Source: Chryseobacterium ureilyticum (lineage in GTDB: Bacteria > Bacteroidota > Bacteroidia > Flavobacteriales > Weeksellaceae). From it: DNA of 64,000 bases. Below are positions 27,368-36,238 of the stretch, in pieces. The position numbers and the translations under genes were made by a program. The stretch's first letter is position 1, and the number at the start of each line of letters is the position of its first letter. The stretch lies in NCBI RefSeq assembly GCF_900156735.1, contig NZ_FTOL01000006.1:186001-250000 (forward strand), read 5' to 3'. The notes below the pieces were generated by a model. That model made no database searches, had not been told where the DNA came from, and saw nothing but the letters and a program-made list of their open reading frames with translations.

Positions 27368-27780
27368 CTTAATCTTTGTTCTAAAAAATTCTGCAATATG
27401 ATCGTTGCACTTACTTTATCTATTAATCCTTTTTCCTGTCTTTTCTTCTTATTTTTTCCGCTTTGGGAAATAAAGAATGAAGCCATTTTGGAAGTAAATC
27501 TTTCATCAAAACGATGGACAGTAATATCTGAAAATTCTTTTTTAAATTCTTCAATGAACTTTAAAATATCAGTTTCCACCTCTGAAATATTCCCTTTCAG
27601 GTCTATGGGAAGCCCAATTACTACTTCGTCTACCTTATTTTCGCTGAAATATTTTTTCAAAAATTCCATTAAATTACGGTTCTCTACAGTCTCCAATCCA
27701 CTGGCGATGATCTGCATATCGTCTGTTGCAGCGATACCACAACGTGCTTTTCCGTAGTCTATTGCAAGGATTTGTCCCAT
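27364..27780 (-). CDS. ruvX: Holliday junction resolvase-like protein RuvX (YqgF)
   Basis: RNase H-fold nuclease, implicated in 16S rRNA 5'-end maturation and Holliday junction resolution. The 138 residues show ILAIDYGKARCGIAATD at the start (catalytic Asp), VVIGLPIDLKGN near residue 55, HRFDERFTS near residue 93 and a final DKVSATIILQNFL. Motifs and length fit the family. First gene of the ruvX-def-DUF5606 group; a TAAATTTG element (complement of 27788-27795) lies just upstream. Confidence 0.95.
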   Translation of the reverse strand: MGQILAIDYGKARCGIAATDDMQIIASGLETVENRNLMEFLKKYFSENKVDEVVIGLPIDLKGNISEVETDILKFIEEFKKEFSDITVHRFDERFTSKMASFFISQSGKNKKKRQEKGLIDKVSATIILQNFLEQRLR

Positions 27781-27894
27781 AAGTCTGCAAATTTAGTAAA
27801 ATTTACTGATTTTATTCATAACGCAGTTTTTTTCTCCAAATCATGTTTTATTCCATTATTTTTTTTATAATTTTAATCTTCCAAAAAACAATAT

Positions 27895-28371
27895 ATGAAG
27901 AGACTCATCCTCGTAAGACATGCAAAAAGCGACTGGCCGGAAGAAACAGAGGACTTTGACAGACCCTTGGCAGACAAAGGACTGGAGGATGCTATGAACA
28001 TGTCCAGATTCCTGAAAAATAATAATATTTCCATTGATCATTTTGTATCAAGCCCTGCTGTGCGTGCTTTGAATACCTGTAAAATTTTTAATCAGACCTA
28101 TCAGCTGAACTGCTCTACTGATGAAAAACTTTATAATCCTTCGGAAAGCAATTTTGAATCTGTAATCTATGACCTGGATGATAATTTGAGCTCCGTTGCT
28201 CTTTTCTCTCATAATAATGGAATTTCCAATTTTGCTAATTCTATTTCTGAGGATATTTTTCATTTCCCGACGTGTGGTGTAGCCGGTTTTGAAGTAGACT
28301 GCAATTCCTGGGCTGAGTTTGACGGAGCCAGAAAAAAACTCCTTTTCTTTTATGAGCCAGGGAAAATCTAG
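27895..28371 (+). CDS. SixA-type histidine phosphatase
   Basis: 158 residues of the histidine phosphatase superfamily. The phospho-accepting His is His8 in LILVRHAKSD, followed by DFDRPLADKG, SSPAVRALNTCKIF (second Arg) and LFSHNNGISNFAN (second catalytic His). The compact length matches SixA, which dephosphorylates phosphohistidine on phosphotransfer proteins. The physiological target here is unknown. It overlaps the start of the next gene by 20 bases, suggesting a shared transcript. Confidence 0.9.
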   Translation: MKRLILVRHAKSDWPEETEDFDRPLADKGLEDAMNMSRFLKNNNISIDHFVSSPAVRALNTCKIFNQTYQLNCSTDEKLYNPSESNFESVIYDLDDNLSSVALFSHNNGISNFANSISEDIFHFPTCGVAGFEVDCNSWAEFDGARKKLLFFYEPGKI

Positions 28372-29236
28372 TTTCACTCCAATTATATTTTATGCTATAA
28401 TTTTTACTTTCTTTTCATGTCAGAAAAAGGAAAGAACTTATTTTGAAGCGATTGCACTCAATGATGTAAAACTATCCAATCCAAAACCAGGAAGCTGGAG
28501 GTACGACCATGATGAAAAATTCCAAAAGTTTGAGGACTTTCAAAAGGTAAAGAAAATAAAACCTGAAACAGGAAAAAATATAATTTACCTTCAACCCATA
28601 GGAGAGTTTAGCAATCTTCAGAAAAACGAGATCAAACTTACTCAGGAATATTTAAAAATATATTTCCAGTTAGAAACGAAAATATTACCAACGTTATCTA
28701 ATAGTATTTTCCCTAAATCTGTAAGAAGGATCAAAGATGAACATGAGCAAATATTGGCTGGATATGTCTTGGACAGTATTCTGATAAAAAGAAAGCCAAA
28801 AGATGCTGTCGTATTAATGGGAATTACGGAAAAAGATTTATTTCCGAGACCAGAATGGAACTATGTATTTGGACTTGCCTCTTATGAGAATGGCGTGGGT
28901 GTAACATCGATATACCGATTTTCAAATGGTAGCTTAACTGAATCCAATTTTAATAAAAGCCTTATCAGATTAATGAAAATAGGTTCTCATGAAATTGGAC
29001 ATATGTTTGGAATCAGTCATTGCCTTAATGCCAACTGTGTAATGAATGGAACCAATACCCTTCCGGAAACAGATTTTCACTATGCAAGAGCATGCTCACT
29101 CTGCCAAAGAAAATTGAATTCAAGCATTCCTTATGGTAATAAAAAACGTTTACTTGAACTAAAAAGTTTTTTTGAAAAACATCACCTCAATTCTGAACTT
29201 TCACGTGCTGAACAGGATCTTAATCTCTTTCAATAA
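28352..29236 (+). CDS. Archaemetzincin-family metalloprotease, predicted lipoprotein
   Basis: 294 residues from the ATG at 28352 (a TTG at 28319 lies deeper in the preceding gene). The N-terminus has a hydrophobic stretch ending TFFSCQKKE, a lipoprotein signal. The catalytic zinc site is HEIGHMFGISH at residues 213-223, followed by CxxxxCVM and later CSLCQRKL, exactly the archaemetzincin pattern in which four cysteines bind a second zinc. Archaemetzincins are aminopeptidase-like or of unknown substrate. The predicted anchoring outside the cytoplasm is notable. It overlaps the SixA gene by 20 bases. Confidence 0.9.
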   Translation: MSQGKSSFTPIIFYAIIFTFFSCQKKERTYFEAIALNDVKLSNPKPGSWRYDHDEKFQKFEDFQKVKKIKPETGKNIIYLQPIGEFSNLQKNEIKLTQEYLKIYFQLETKILPTLSNSIFPKSVRRIKDEHEQILAGYVLDSILIKRKPKDAVVLMGITEKDLFPRPEWNYVFGLASYENGVGVTSIYRFSNGSLTESNFNKSLIRLMKIGSHEIGHMFGISHCLNANCVMNGTNTLPETDFHYARACSLCQRKLNSSIPYGNKKRLLELKSFFEKHHLNSELSRAEQDLNLFQ

Positions 29237-29261
29237 CTAAATTTTATTTTACAAACCCATA

Positions 29262-29305
29262 TTCCCCTCTTCTGGAGGGGTGGCAAAAAAAATATTTTTT
29301 GACGG
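29262..29305. repeat. CCCCTC/GGAGGGG hairpin element
   Basis: TTCCCCTCTTCTGGAGGGG forms a hairpin and is followed by GGCAAAAAAAATATTTTTTGAC and GGGG. I recall this combination as a dispersed intergenic element in Flavobacteriia. It could also terminate the archaemetzincin transcript, whose stop is 26 bases upstream. Confidence 0.45.
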
Positions 29306-29346
29306 GGTGTTTCACTTCAGTTTCGGCTAAATTCTTATTTGATAAT

Positions 29347-29369
29347 GGGCTAAAGCCCGTTCCTATTGA
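29347..29369. repeat. GGGCTAAAGCCC dispersed repeat
   Basis: GGGCTAAAGCCC is a perfect short hairpin followed by GTTCCTATTGA. The portion AAAGCCC.TT.CTATTGA recurs at 59418-59436 with two differences. Confidence 0.5.
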
Positions 29370-29412
29370 TACAATTAATATATAATTTTTCGCATTAAAA
29401 TTCTGTGAACAT

Positions 29413-29446
29413 CACAAAAAAAGAACGAACCTAAGTCCGTTCTTCA
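29413..29446 (-). terminator. Terminator of the serine hydrolase gene
   Basis: On the minus strand AAGAACGGACTTAGGTTCGTTC forms a hairpin followed by seven T, about 45 bases after the stop at 29488. Confidence 0.75.
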
Positions 29447-29487
29447 TAGAATATCTTTTGCGATTTCGCCTTTTTACATTTTTGTTC

Positions 29488-31032
29488 TTATTTCTTTCTT
29501 AGATCCAGATCATCAAAATCAAAACTAAAATCCGTAACATCCGAAATTGCTTTCAACCTTGCTGACTGAGCTTTTCCGTTCTCATCATAATCGAAGATAA
29601 TATAAGCATCGGCATCATAACTTCTGTCATCCCATTTAATGATGAATGAATTATTAGAATAAGGAAGCAATTCTCCTTTTAATCTTGGTGAATTTTTACA
29701 TGAAATTCTGTAGGCATTTCCCTGTTGGGTTATATCAACATCTCCAAACCAGATATCATTGTAGGTTCCTGTAAACTGTTCTGCTTTTGGCTGAAGCCCT
29801 TTTTCCTTTTTAAATGTTTCAGATTTTGTAAATGCTTCTTTCTTTTGCTTATCATAGTCAGCATTTATTTTAGTCATTCGGTCTCCGTATGTTTTCAGCC
29901 AATTTCTGTCTGCTACTCCAAGGTAAGAATCCTTCACTGTATTCGTAATGGTATTGAATGCTGCTCCTGACTGCTGGTTTGTTAATACAACAATTCCAAG
30001 TTTAAGATCAGGAATTAAAGTAAACTGAGTTACAGTTCCTATCAATCCGCCCGTATGCTGTACTTGTTTATGTCCTTTTACATCACTAAGGAACCAGCCT
30101 AGACCATATCCGTAGAAACTTGTATCATAAGGGTTTTTAGCCGCTACTCTATCTGGAATCTGTAAGCTCCAAAGCTGTTGAATATTTTTATCTGAAACTA
30201 ATTTCTTTCCGTCTTTGGTTGTAAAATTATTTAACAGACATTCTGCCCAGGTTGTCATGTCCTTAATATTACTCATAATTCCACCAGCTGCATTAGCTGT
30301 TTCGTTCCAGTCGTGAGGTACAGCGATTGCTTTTCCGTCTACCGGAGCGTGTGCATCGATTTTATTGGCAGAACTTTTAGCTCTGTTGTAACTTCCAAAA
30401 CTGGATGTCATTCCTACAGGTTTCATAATTTTCTGTTCGATAAATTCAGCCCATGTTAATCCGGAAATTCTGTGGATTACCTCTCCGGCAACGATAAACA
30501 TAATATTATTATAATCCAGAGTTGTTCTGAAAGGGTTTTCCGGTTTCAGATATCTTACATTGTGTACAATATCATTAACGCTTAAGCTTCCTCCTTCAGG
30601 GAAAAACATAAGATCACCTTGTCCCAATCCTAGTCCTGCTCTATGTGTAATAAGATCTTTTACTGTTACATTTTGGGAAACGTATGGATCATACATCTGG
30701 AATTCAGGAATATATTTTGAAACCTTGTCATCCCAGTTTAACTTTCCTTCATCTGCAAGAATTGCCAATGCCACACAGGTAAAACCTTTTGAATTGGAAG
30801 CAATACCCACAAGCGTATTATCATCCATTGGCTGTTTTGTGGTAAGAGAACGTACTCCAAAGCCTTTAGAATAGGTTATTTTACCATCTTTTACAATTCC
30901 TACTGACATTCCGGGAACATCAAAAGTCTTCAGGGTATTTTGGATCAATTCATCCAGTTTTTTTTCTTCAACCTGAGCATTTGCTATTCCAACGGTTAAA
31001 AGAAAAATGAAAAAAGAAAGTTTCTGCTTCAT
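29488..31032 (-). CDS. Secreted serine hydrolase of the class C beta-lactamase/penicillin-binding fold
   Basis: 514 residues with signal peptide (KLSFFIFLLTVGIANAQ). Catalytic motifs: Ser79-Asn-Ser-Lys82 (SxxK) in GIASNSKGFTC, Tyr-Asn-Asn in LDYNNIMFIVAGEV, and HTGGLIG near residue 325 in place of the KTG triad. The C-terminal 120 residues (about 390-514) match the DUF3471 beta-domain often attached to such hydrolases. Members act as D-aminopeptidases, esterases or PBP4*-like enzymes; actual beta-lactam hydrolysis is unlikely without further evidence. Monocistronic, periplasmic. Confidence 0.88.
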   Translation of the reverse strand: MKQKLSFFIFLLTVGIANAQVEEKKLDELIQNTLKTFDVPGMSVGIVKDGKITYSKGFGVRSLTTKQPMDDNTLVGIASNSKGFTCVALAILADEGKLNWDDKVSKYIPEFQMYDPYVSQNVTVKDLITHRAGLGLGQGDLMFFPEGGSLSVNDIVHNVRYLKPENPFRTTLDYNNIMFIVAGEVIHRISGLTWAEFIEQKIMKPVGMTSSFGSYNRAKSSANKIDAHAPVDGKAIAVPHDWNETANAAGGIMSNIKDMTTWAECLLNNFTTKDGKKLVSDKNIQQLWSLQIPDRVAAKNPYDTSFYGYGLGWFLSDVKGHKQVQHTGGLIGTVTQFTLIPDLKLGIVVLTNQQSGAAFNTITNTVKDSYLGVADRNWLKTYGDRMTKINADYDKQKKEAFTKSETFKKEKGLQPKAEQFTGTYNDIWFGDVDITQQGNAYRISCKNSPRLKGELLPYSNNSFIIKWDDRSYDADAYIIFDYDENGKAQSARLKAISDVTDFSFDFDDLDLRKK

Positions 31033-31196
31033 TACTTTTTAATTTCCCCAAATTTAATAAATAACCTGAGTCTGAGATAGGAAAAATATGATTTATATGA
31101 AGGGAATCATGATAAACTTGATTTAACTCTAAACTGAAATTCAACATTCTTCTTTAAGGTAATTTTCAGCCTCCAACTACCTTACTTCTATTCACA

Positions 31197-31228
31197 AAAA
31201 AAACCGGAAGAAAATTCTTCCGGTTCTC
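31197..31228 (-). terminator. Terminator of the siderophore operon
   Basis: On the minus strand GAACCGGAAGAA, loop TTTT, CTTCCGGTT and a T-run. It lies about 40 bases downstream of the DUF4374 stop. Confidence 0.85.
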
Positions 31229-31267
31229 ATTAAATCAAATGATCTTATTGTACTAACAAAAAAGAAA

Positions 31268-32542
31268 TTATTTTTTAGAAATGATATTCACCCCCATTAG
31301 TCTTCCGCTTCCTTTAAGTTTAAATTCAACTTTTGTATTTTTAGAAACCGGGTCGTAAGAGCTTAAACCTGAAAAGTTGTCTGCCTTATTATTAGACATA
31401 AAATAGATTCTGTTTTTATATAAGAATGGGTTCTGATAGTTGTAAAAATTATCCACCGGAATATCAAGTTTTACAGCTTTTTTGGTTTGAACATCAATTT
31501 CGTTCCAGAACCAGATATCATTTCTGTAGCTTACCCCATGTCCTCCTGCATAATAAGATGCACCTGTTGAAGGAATTGTAGTATAAATTTTATTATTATA
31601 AGCAAATATCCTGTTAAACTCTGCCGGCTGAACATAATTTTTCATATCAATTTCAAAGGTAGAATCAAAGGTAGTTTGCCCATTTTTTATTCTAAGAATC
31701 TTTGATGAATAAGCTGATTCCTGCGCTTTCATATCAGATGTTGCTACCATATAAATATCTTTGGTTACCTCATCAATACTCCATAGAACATGGTCTGTGA
31801 AAAGCCCAAGGTTTGTAGCATTAGGATATTTGGTAACATTTTCCACCTTTTTTGTCGTCAGGTTATATACTGCAACCGCTACTTCTTTTACAACCGGTTT
31901 TATCTGCCAATTCGATCCTTTTTTACCGATCTGTAAATCAAGGTATAATTTATCATCTCTCTTGATTAAAATTAGCTGTCCTGCAGCCTGATAAGCTGTT
32001 TCTCCCGGTTCAAGAACAGCGGGGTCAATAGTTTGAGCCAATGAAGAAAGGTCTATTTCTCCTGTACGCTGCATGGTTCCCGGATTAAAAGTCTGAAGTT
32101 TAAGCATTCCTCTTGAACCATCCCAATAATATCCTTCCGTCTCACTCACTACCAGATAGTTAGGCTCAAAACCATTATTTTGGGTAGCGATGAAACCTTT
32201 TGAAGAAATACTTCCGGCATTATCTGCTGTAAGTTTAGAGAAACCTTCTTCTGAAGAGGCTGCACCACCAAGTCTGTATATATTTTCTCCGAAAGCTTTC
32301 CCTCCTGCGGAATAAGCAATCTGATAGAAAGGTTTTTTATCCGCTAATGAAAGTTCTCCCTGAGGCAGTTCTGAGAATGAATAAATATTTCCACCCCATC
32401 CGGCTGTACTGTTATAGATGATCCAACTGTCTTTTGTTGGTTGTTTCTGTTGCTCTTCAATATTGTCATCGCTGCTGCAATGAGTAAAAAGCAAGAGGCT
32501 TAATGCAGATAAAATGATTGAAAACGGTTTTGATTTTCTCAT
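31268..32542 (-). CDS. DUF4374 lipoprotein associated with siderophore uptake
   Basis: 424 residues with lipoprotein signal (ILSALSLLLFTHCSSDD, Cys22). The mature chain has repeated beta-strand units with aromatic-rich turns (DSWIIYNSTAGWGGNIYSF, LVVSETEGYYWDGSRGML), consistent with a propeller and with DUF4374. This family sits beside TonB-dependent siderophore receptors in Bacteroidota and is probably a surface- or periplasm-facing binding partner. It starts 10 bases after the receptor stop and is last in the operon. Confidence 0.8.
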   Translation of the reverse strand: MRKSKPFSIILSALSLLLFTHCSSDDNIEEQQKQPTKDSWIIYNSTAGWGGNIYSFSELPQGELSLADKKPFYQIAYSAGGKAFGENIYRLGGAASSEEGFSKLTADNAGSISSKGFIATQNNGFEPNYLVVSETEGYYWDGSRGMLKLQTFNPGTMQRTGEIDLSSLAQTIDPAVLEPGETAYQAAGQLILIKRDDKLYLDLQIGKKGSNWQIKPVVKEVAVAVYNLTTKKVENVTKYPNATNLGLFTDHVLWSIDEVTKDIYMVATSDMKAQESAYSSKILRIKNGQTTFDSTFEIDMKNYVQPAEFNRIFAYNNKIYTTIPSTGASYYAGGHGVSYRNDIWFWNEIDVQTKKAVKLDIPVDNFYNYQNPFLYKNRIYFMSNNKADNFSGLSSYDPVSKNTKVEFKLKGSGRLMGVNIISKK

Positions 32543-32552
32543 GATTATAATA

Positions 32553-34919
32553 TTAAAAAATTGTATACGTTAATTTTAAATGATAAGATCTAGTGGGTTT
32601 CTGTGCGTTATAATTATCGTAAAGTCTTTCGTTTGTAAGATTATTAACGCTAAAATTAATAGCCAGCTTAGGATCTGCGAGGAAATAGGTAATTCCCACA
32701 CCTACATCCACCATTCCCAGTCTGCCATCATTCGGGATCAGAAGATCGCTGGAAGCAATGGTAGCTTTGGAAAACAGTCCCGGTTCAAGGTTTTTTGGTA
32801 CGGGATATAGCAGGAAACGATGTACATAATTGATATTATAGTACAGCTCCACCTTATCCTTTATTTTGAGAATATCTGAAAAATTCAGTCTCATATAATG
32901 GTTTCCGAATAGGTAAGGAATATTTGGCTGTCTGGCATCTTCCCAAATCGTTTCAGAACCGGAAAGATTCTTAAGTCTTATATCCTGATAGGTAAGATTG
33001 AATCCTGTCTGGATATTTTTTATCGGTTGATAATTGATCTCATATTCCAATCCAAGAATTCTGTTATCATAATAGTTCTGATATCTTCCATAAGGATTAT
33101 CCGGTATCATGAATATTGTGTTCTTGACATTTCTGTAGAAGAGATTTAAACTTGTATTCAGCTTATAATTTGATGAAGTATAATCCAGAACAACATTGAC
33201 GTTATCACTTTTTTCGGGTTCGAGGTCAAGATTTTCTTTGATTAAGACTCCGTCTCCAAAAATTTCGGTTTCATCAGGAAGACGAACTGCTTTTTCATAG
33301 GATAATTTCAGGATAAAGTTTTTAGGTTTATAGCTGATTCCTGCCATATATCCTGAGGCATTTTTATTCCGGTCAGACTCCCATGTGAAATTATATTTAT
33401 CAGTGGTATATCCTTTAGAACTGAAGAAATAATTCTTTACCCCAAGCACGGTTTCCACCTTTCGGTCAAGCCAGTGAGATACTAATCCCAACGCTGCAAT
33501 ATTTTTGTTGTAAATCGCAGGGACCTTAAGAACATCTTCTCCGTTGCTATTAATGGCTCCATAAGGATCACTTCCTTTTCTGCGTTGATAGAAATAGACA
33601 TTTCCAAATTCCAGACTGTGATTATTATTGATTCGGAATGCAGCATTTAGCCTTGTATGAAACATATTGTAATTCATTTTCATATCATTCCCTTTATTGA
33701 TCTCACCAACGCTATTTTCATCACTGAAAGTAGATTCTCCCAGCCAATTGTATCTGCGTCTGCTGATGTCTACAAAAGAATTGTTATATCTGGCAAAGGC
33801 AGTCATTAGATCTAGTTTCAGCCGGTTATCAAAGAACATTTTTTTATACTGAAGGTAACCCGTTACATTATTTTCTTTGGCAAATGCTTCACCATAGGGT
33901 TTTCTCATTTCAAGGTCATTCTGAATCTCTTTATAAAAATGAGAGTAGATAAATCCTACTCTAAAGTCATCAGCCCAGCTTTTTTTTCTTACACCGGTAT
34001 AGACTTCCATGTAAGAAGCTTCAGTATCATCGTGAAATCTTTTAGCTTCCACTTTTTTAAGATTGGCTGTTTCAGGATCGATAATATCCCCCAGAATTTT
34101 ATAGTTGTTTTTAGAAAACACATAACTCGCCTGGGTTCCTATATAAAATAAACTGTCTTTTTTTCCTGTAAATACTGCATTAAGATGAGATTTGTAGGTA
34201 CTAAATGATGCAATCTCATTGGATATTTCAAGGTTGTCTTTTTGTATAGGTTTTGAGATAAAATTAATCCCACCACCTAACGCATCTGATGCCAGAGCGA
34301 TGGGCATTACCCCTTTGTACACATCTACCCTGTCTAGCATATTGGGAGATAAAACATTCGGATTAAAGCTATGTCCGTAAAATTCAATGGGTACTCCATC
34401 TCTGAAAATTCTGACTGCTTTCCCCTGAAGACCTCCAAGATTAACCTGAAATCCGGATCCTACTCCTCCTTCTGTACGAAGCTTCACTCCAGTGGTCATA
34501 TTAAGTATTTCACCAATATTGTTTGCCTGGCTTTTTACAGCCTGCATATCAACGATCTTAACACTTAGAGGAGTTTCTTTAAGCTTCTGCAGTTTCTTTT
34601 TGCCTCTGATATAGACCTCATCAATACTGTTTGCATCCGAAATTGCGATTTCATATTTTTGATGTGATTGACAATTGATATTTAATGTATCATTATAAAC
34701 AACTTCACCATGATACAATACAGATACCTTCACAGGACCATCTGACACTTCTGCAAAATCAACAGTTCCCTGTTTTGAGACCTTTTTCTTTTCGCCGTTA
34801 ATCATAACATACACATCATCATGATTGTATTTTTTGAGATTTTTAACGACTAAAGTAATCGGGCAGGCAGCCAAAGCTAAAGAAGAAAGTACAGAGACCA
34901 GGAAAAATATACGCTTCAT
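32553..34919 (-). CDS. TonB-dependent outer-membrane receptor, predicted ferric-siderophore uptake
   Basis: 788 residues with signal peptide (FFLVSVLSSLALA). Residues 20-100 form a small carboxypeptidase-like beta domain. A TonB-box-like segment (DEVYIRGKKKLQ) precedes the plug at about 110-230 (VKSQANNIGEILNMTTGVKL, VRIFRDGVPIEF, SDALGGGINFIS), and the remainder is a 22-stranded barrel ending in SYHLKLTYTIF with terminal Phe. Substrate is inferred from the operon: the two upstream genes make hydroxamate groups. Three bases separate it from the hydroxylase gene. Confidence 0.92.
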   Translation of the reverse strand: MKRIFFLVSVLSSLALAACPITLVVKNLKKYNHDDVYVMINGEKKKVSKQGTVDFAEVSDGPVKVSVLYHGEVVYNDTLNINCQSHQKYEIAISDANSIDEVYIRGKKKLQKLKETPLSVKIVDMQAVKSQANNIGEILNMTTGVKLRTEGGVGSGFQVNLGGLQGKAVRIFRDGVPIEFYGHSFNPNVLSPNMLDRVDVYKGVMPIALASDALGGGINFISKPIQKDNLEISNEIASFSTYKSHLNAVFTGKKDSLFYIGTQASYVFSKNNYKILGDIIDPETANLKKVEAKRFHDDTEASYMEVYTGVRKKSWADDFRVGFIYSHFYKEIQNDLEMRKPYGEAFAKENNVTGYLQYKKMFFDNRLKLDLMTAFARYNNSFVDISRRRYNWLGESTFSDENSVGEINKGNDMKMNYNMFHTRLNAAFRINNNHSLEFGNVYFYQRRKGSDPYGAINSNGEDVLKVPAIYNKNIAALGLVSHWLDRKVETVLGVKNYFFSSKGYTTDKYNFTWESDRNKNASGYMAGISYKPKNFILKLSYEKAVRLPDETEIFGDGVLIKENLDLEPEKSDNVNVVLDYTSSNYKLNTSLNLFYRNVKNTIFMIPDNPYGRYQNYYDNRILGLEYEINYQPIKNIQTGFNLTYQDIRLKNLSGSETIWEDARQPNIPYLFGNHYMRLNFSDILKIKDKVELYYNINYVHRFLLYPVPKNLEPGLFSKATIASSDLLIPNDGRLGMVDVGVGITYFLADPKLAINFSVNNLTNERLYDNYNAQKPTRSYHLKLTYTIF

Positions 34920-34922
34920 AGT

Positions 34923-36212
34923 TTATATAGTTTCTAATGCTCCGAAATGTTGAAAAGCAATGTTTTTTTCTAATGGATAATACTCGTGACCCAGTATTTT
35001 GTTGATAATAGTCGCGTTTCTGTAAGGTCCCATTCCAAGATCTGATGTGATAATCCCTTGCGAATCTACACAGCCGTTCTGCATGAATATTTCACTATCG
35101 TTTACATCAACTGTGTAGTTTTCTGAGGATAATAATGTCCCATCATTTTGGCTTTTGTTCAGGCGGTCTTCGATGGGTTGTAAGAAATGAGGAACTTCAT
35201 ATCTATAGCCTGTTGCCAGAATAAGATAATCTGTATCTACGGAGAAGTTTTTTTCTTCTTCCAGATGCCTCATATTTAGTGTATAGCTTTCATTGTATGA
35301 CATCTCTTCAAGCAAACTATTGGTAAGAATTTTCACAGGAAGTGGTTGTTCTTCCTTCATCTGCTGATGATAAAGTTCATCATAAATTGTACTTATCAAT
35401 TCATCATTAATTCCTTTATACAGAATATCCTGCTTGTTGATAACATCTCTTCTTTTGTTTAATGGAAGCCTGTTGAAATAAGAAATATAATCCATGGAAG
35501 TAAATTCATAAGTGAATTTTGAGTTTTCCATTGGGAAGAATCGGTCTGCTGCTGTTACCCAATTCAGTTTTAAATCTAAATCCGGTCTGGATGAAAGAAG
35601 ATCAAAAAAAACTTCTCCTCCACTTTGTCCGGAACCTAATACTGTAATGGTGCTGCCTTTCTTTAAATATTGTTTTCTGTGTAAATATTCGGAAGAGTGG
35701 AATATATGTTCTTTTGAGAAACGCTCTGTTATCTTAGGCACATTAGGAATAGAACCAACTCCTAAGACAATTTTATCTGTGAGATATACTTTCTTTTCAC
35801 AATTAATTAGATCAATCACTGAAACTTCGTAGCATTCATGAAGTTCATTATAATCTATTTCTGTAACGGTATGACTGAAATTCAGACTTTCAATTTGTGA
35901 GGCTACCCATTTGCAGTAAAGGTTATACTCCATTCTCGTAACATAAAAGCTTTCCTTAAAACAGAAGCGGAAAATCTTACCTTGCTCTCTTAAATAATTG
36001 ATATACGTAAAAGGGCTTTTAGGATTTACAATCGTTACCAAATCTGCCAGGAAAGGAACCTGTAGCGTTGTCCTTTCTATCATCAAACCGCTATGCCATT
36101 CAAACCTTGGTGCTTTATCAAAAAATATGGTTTTCAGATTATGCTCCTCAAGCAGAGCTGCAAGGCTTAGATTGAATGGACCTATTCCTATACCAATAAT
36201 ATCATATTTCAT
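34923..36212 (-). CDS. Lysine/ornithine/diamine N-monooxygenase (IucD/SidA family)
   Basis: FAD- and NADPH-dependent N-hydroxylase making the N-hydroxy amine of hydroxamate siderophores. 429 residues: FAD site IIGIGIGPFNLSLAALL at the start, FEWHSGLMIERTTLQVPFLA near residue 38 (substrate and flavin contacts), NADPH site TVLGSGQSGGEVFFDLL near residue 190, and LILATGYRYEVP near residue 333. Substrate (lysine, ornithine or cadaverine) cannot be told from sequence alone; the adjacent IucB-like domain favours lysine or cadaverine. It follows the acyltransferase by 26 bases. Confidence 0.92.
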   Translation of the reverse strand: MKYDIIGIGIGPFNLSLAALLEEHNLKTIFFDKAPRFEWHSGLMIERTTLQVPFLADLVTIVNPKSPFTYINYLREQGKIFRFCFKESFYVTRMEYNLYCKWVASQIESLNFSHTVTEIDYNELHECYEVSVIDLINCEKKVYLTDKIVLGVGSIPNVPKITERFSKEHIFHSSEYLHRKQYLKKGSTITVLGSGQSGGEVFFDLLSSRPDLDLKLNWVTAADRFFPMENSKFTYEFTSMDYISYFNRLPLNKRRDVINKQDILYKGINDELISTIYDELYHQQMKEEQPLPVKILTNSLLEEMSYNESYTLNMRHLEEEKNFSVDTDYLILATGYRYEVPHFLQPIEDRLNKSQNDGTLLSSENYTVDVNDSEIFMQNGCVDSQGIITSDLGMGPYRNATIINKILGHEYYPLEKNIAFQHFGALETI

Positions 36213-36238
36213 AAATTATCTTTTTCAGTATTCAAGTA

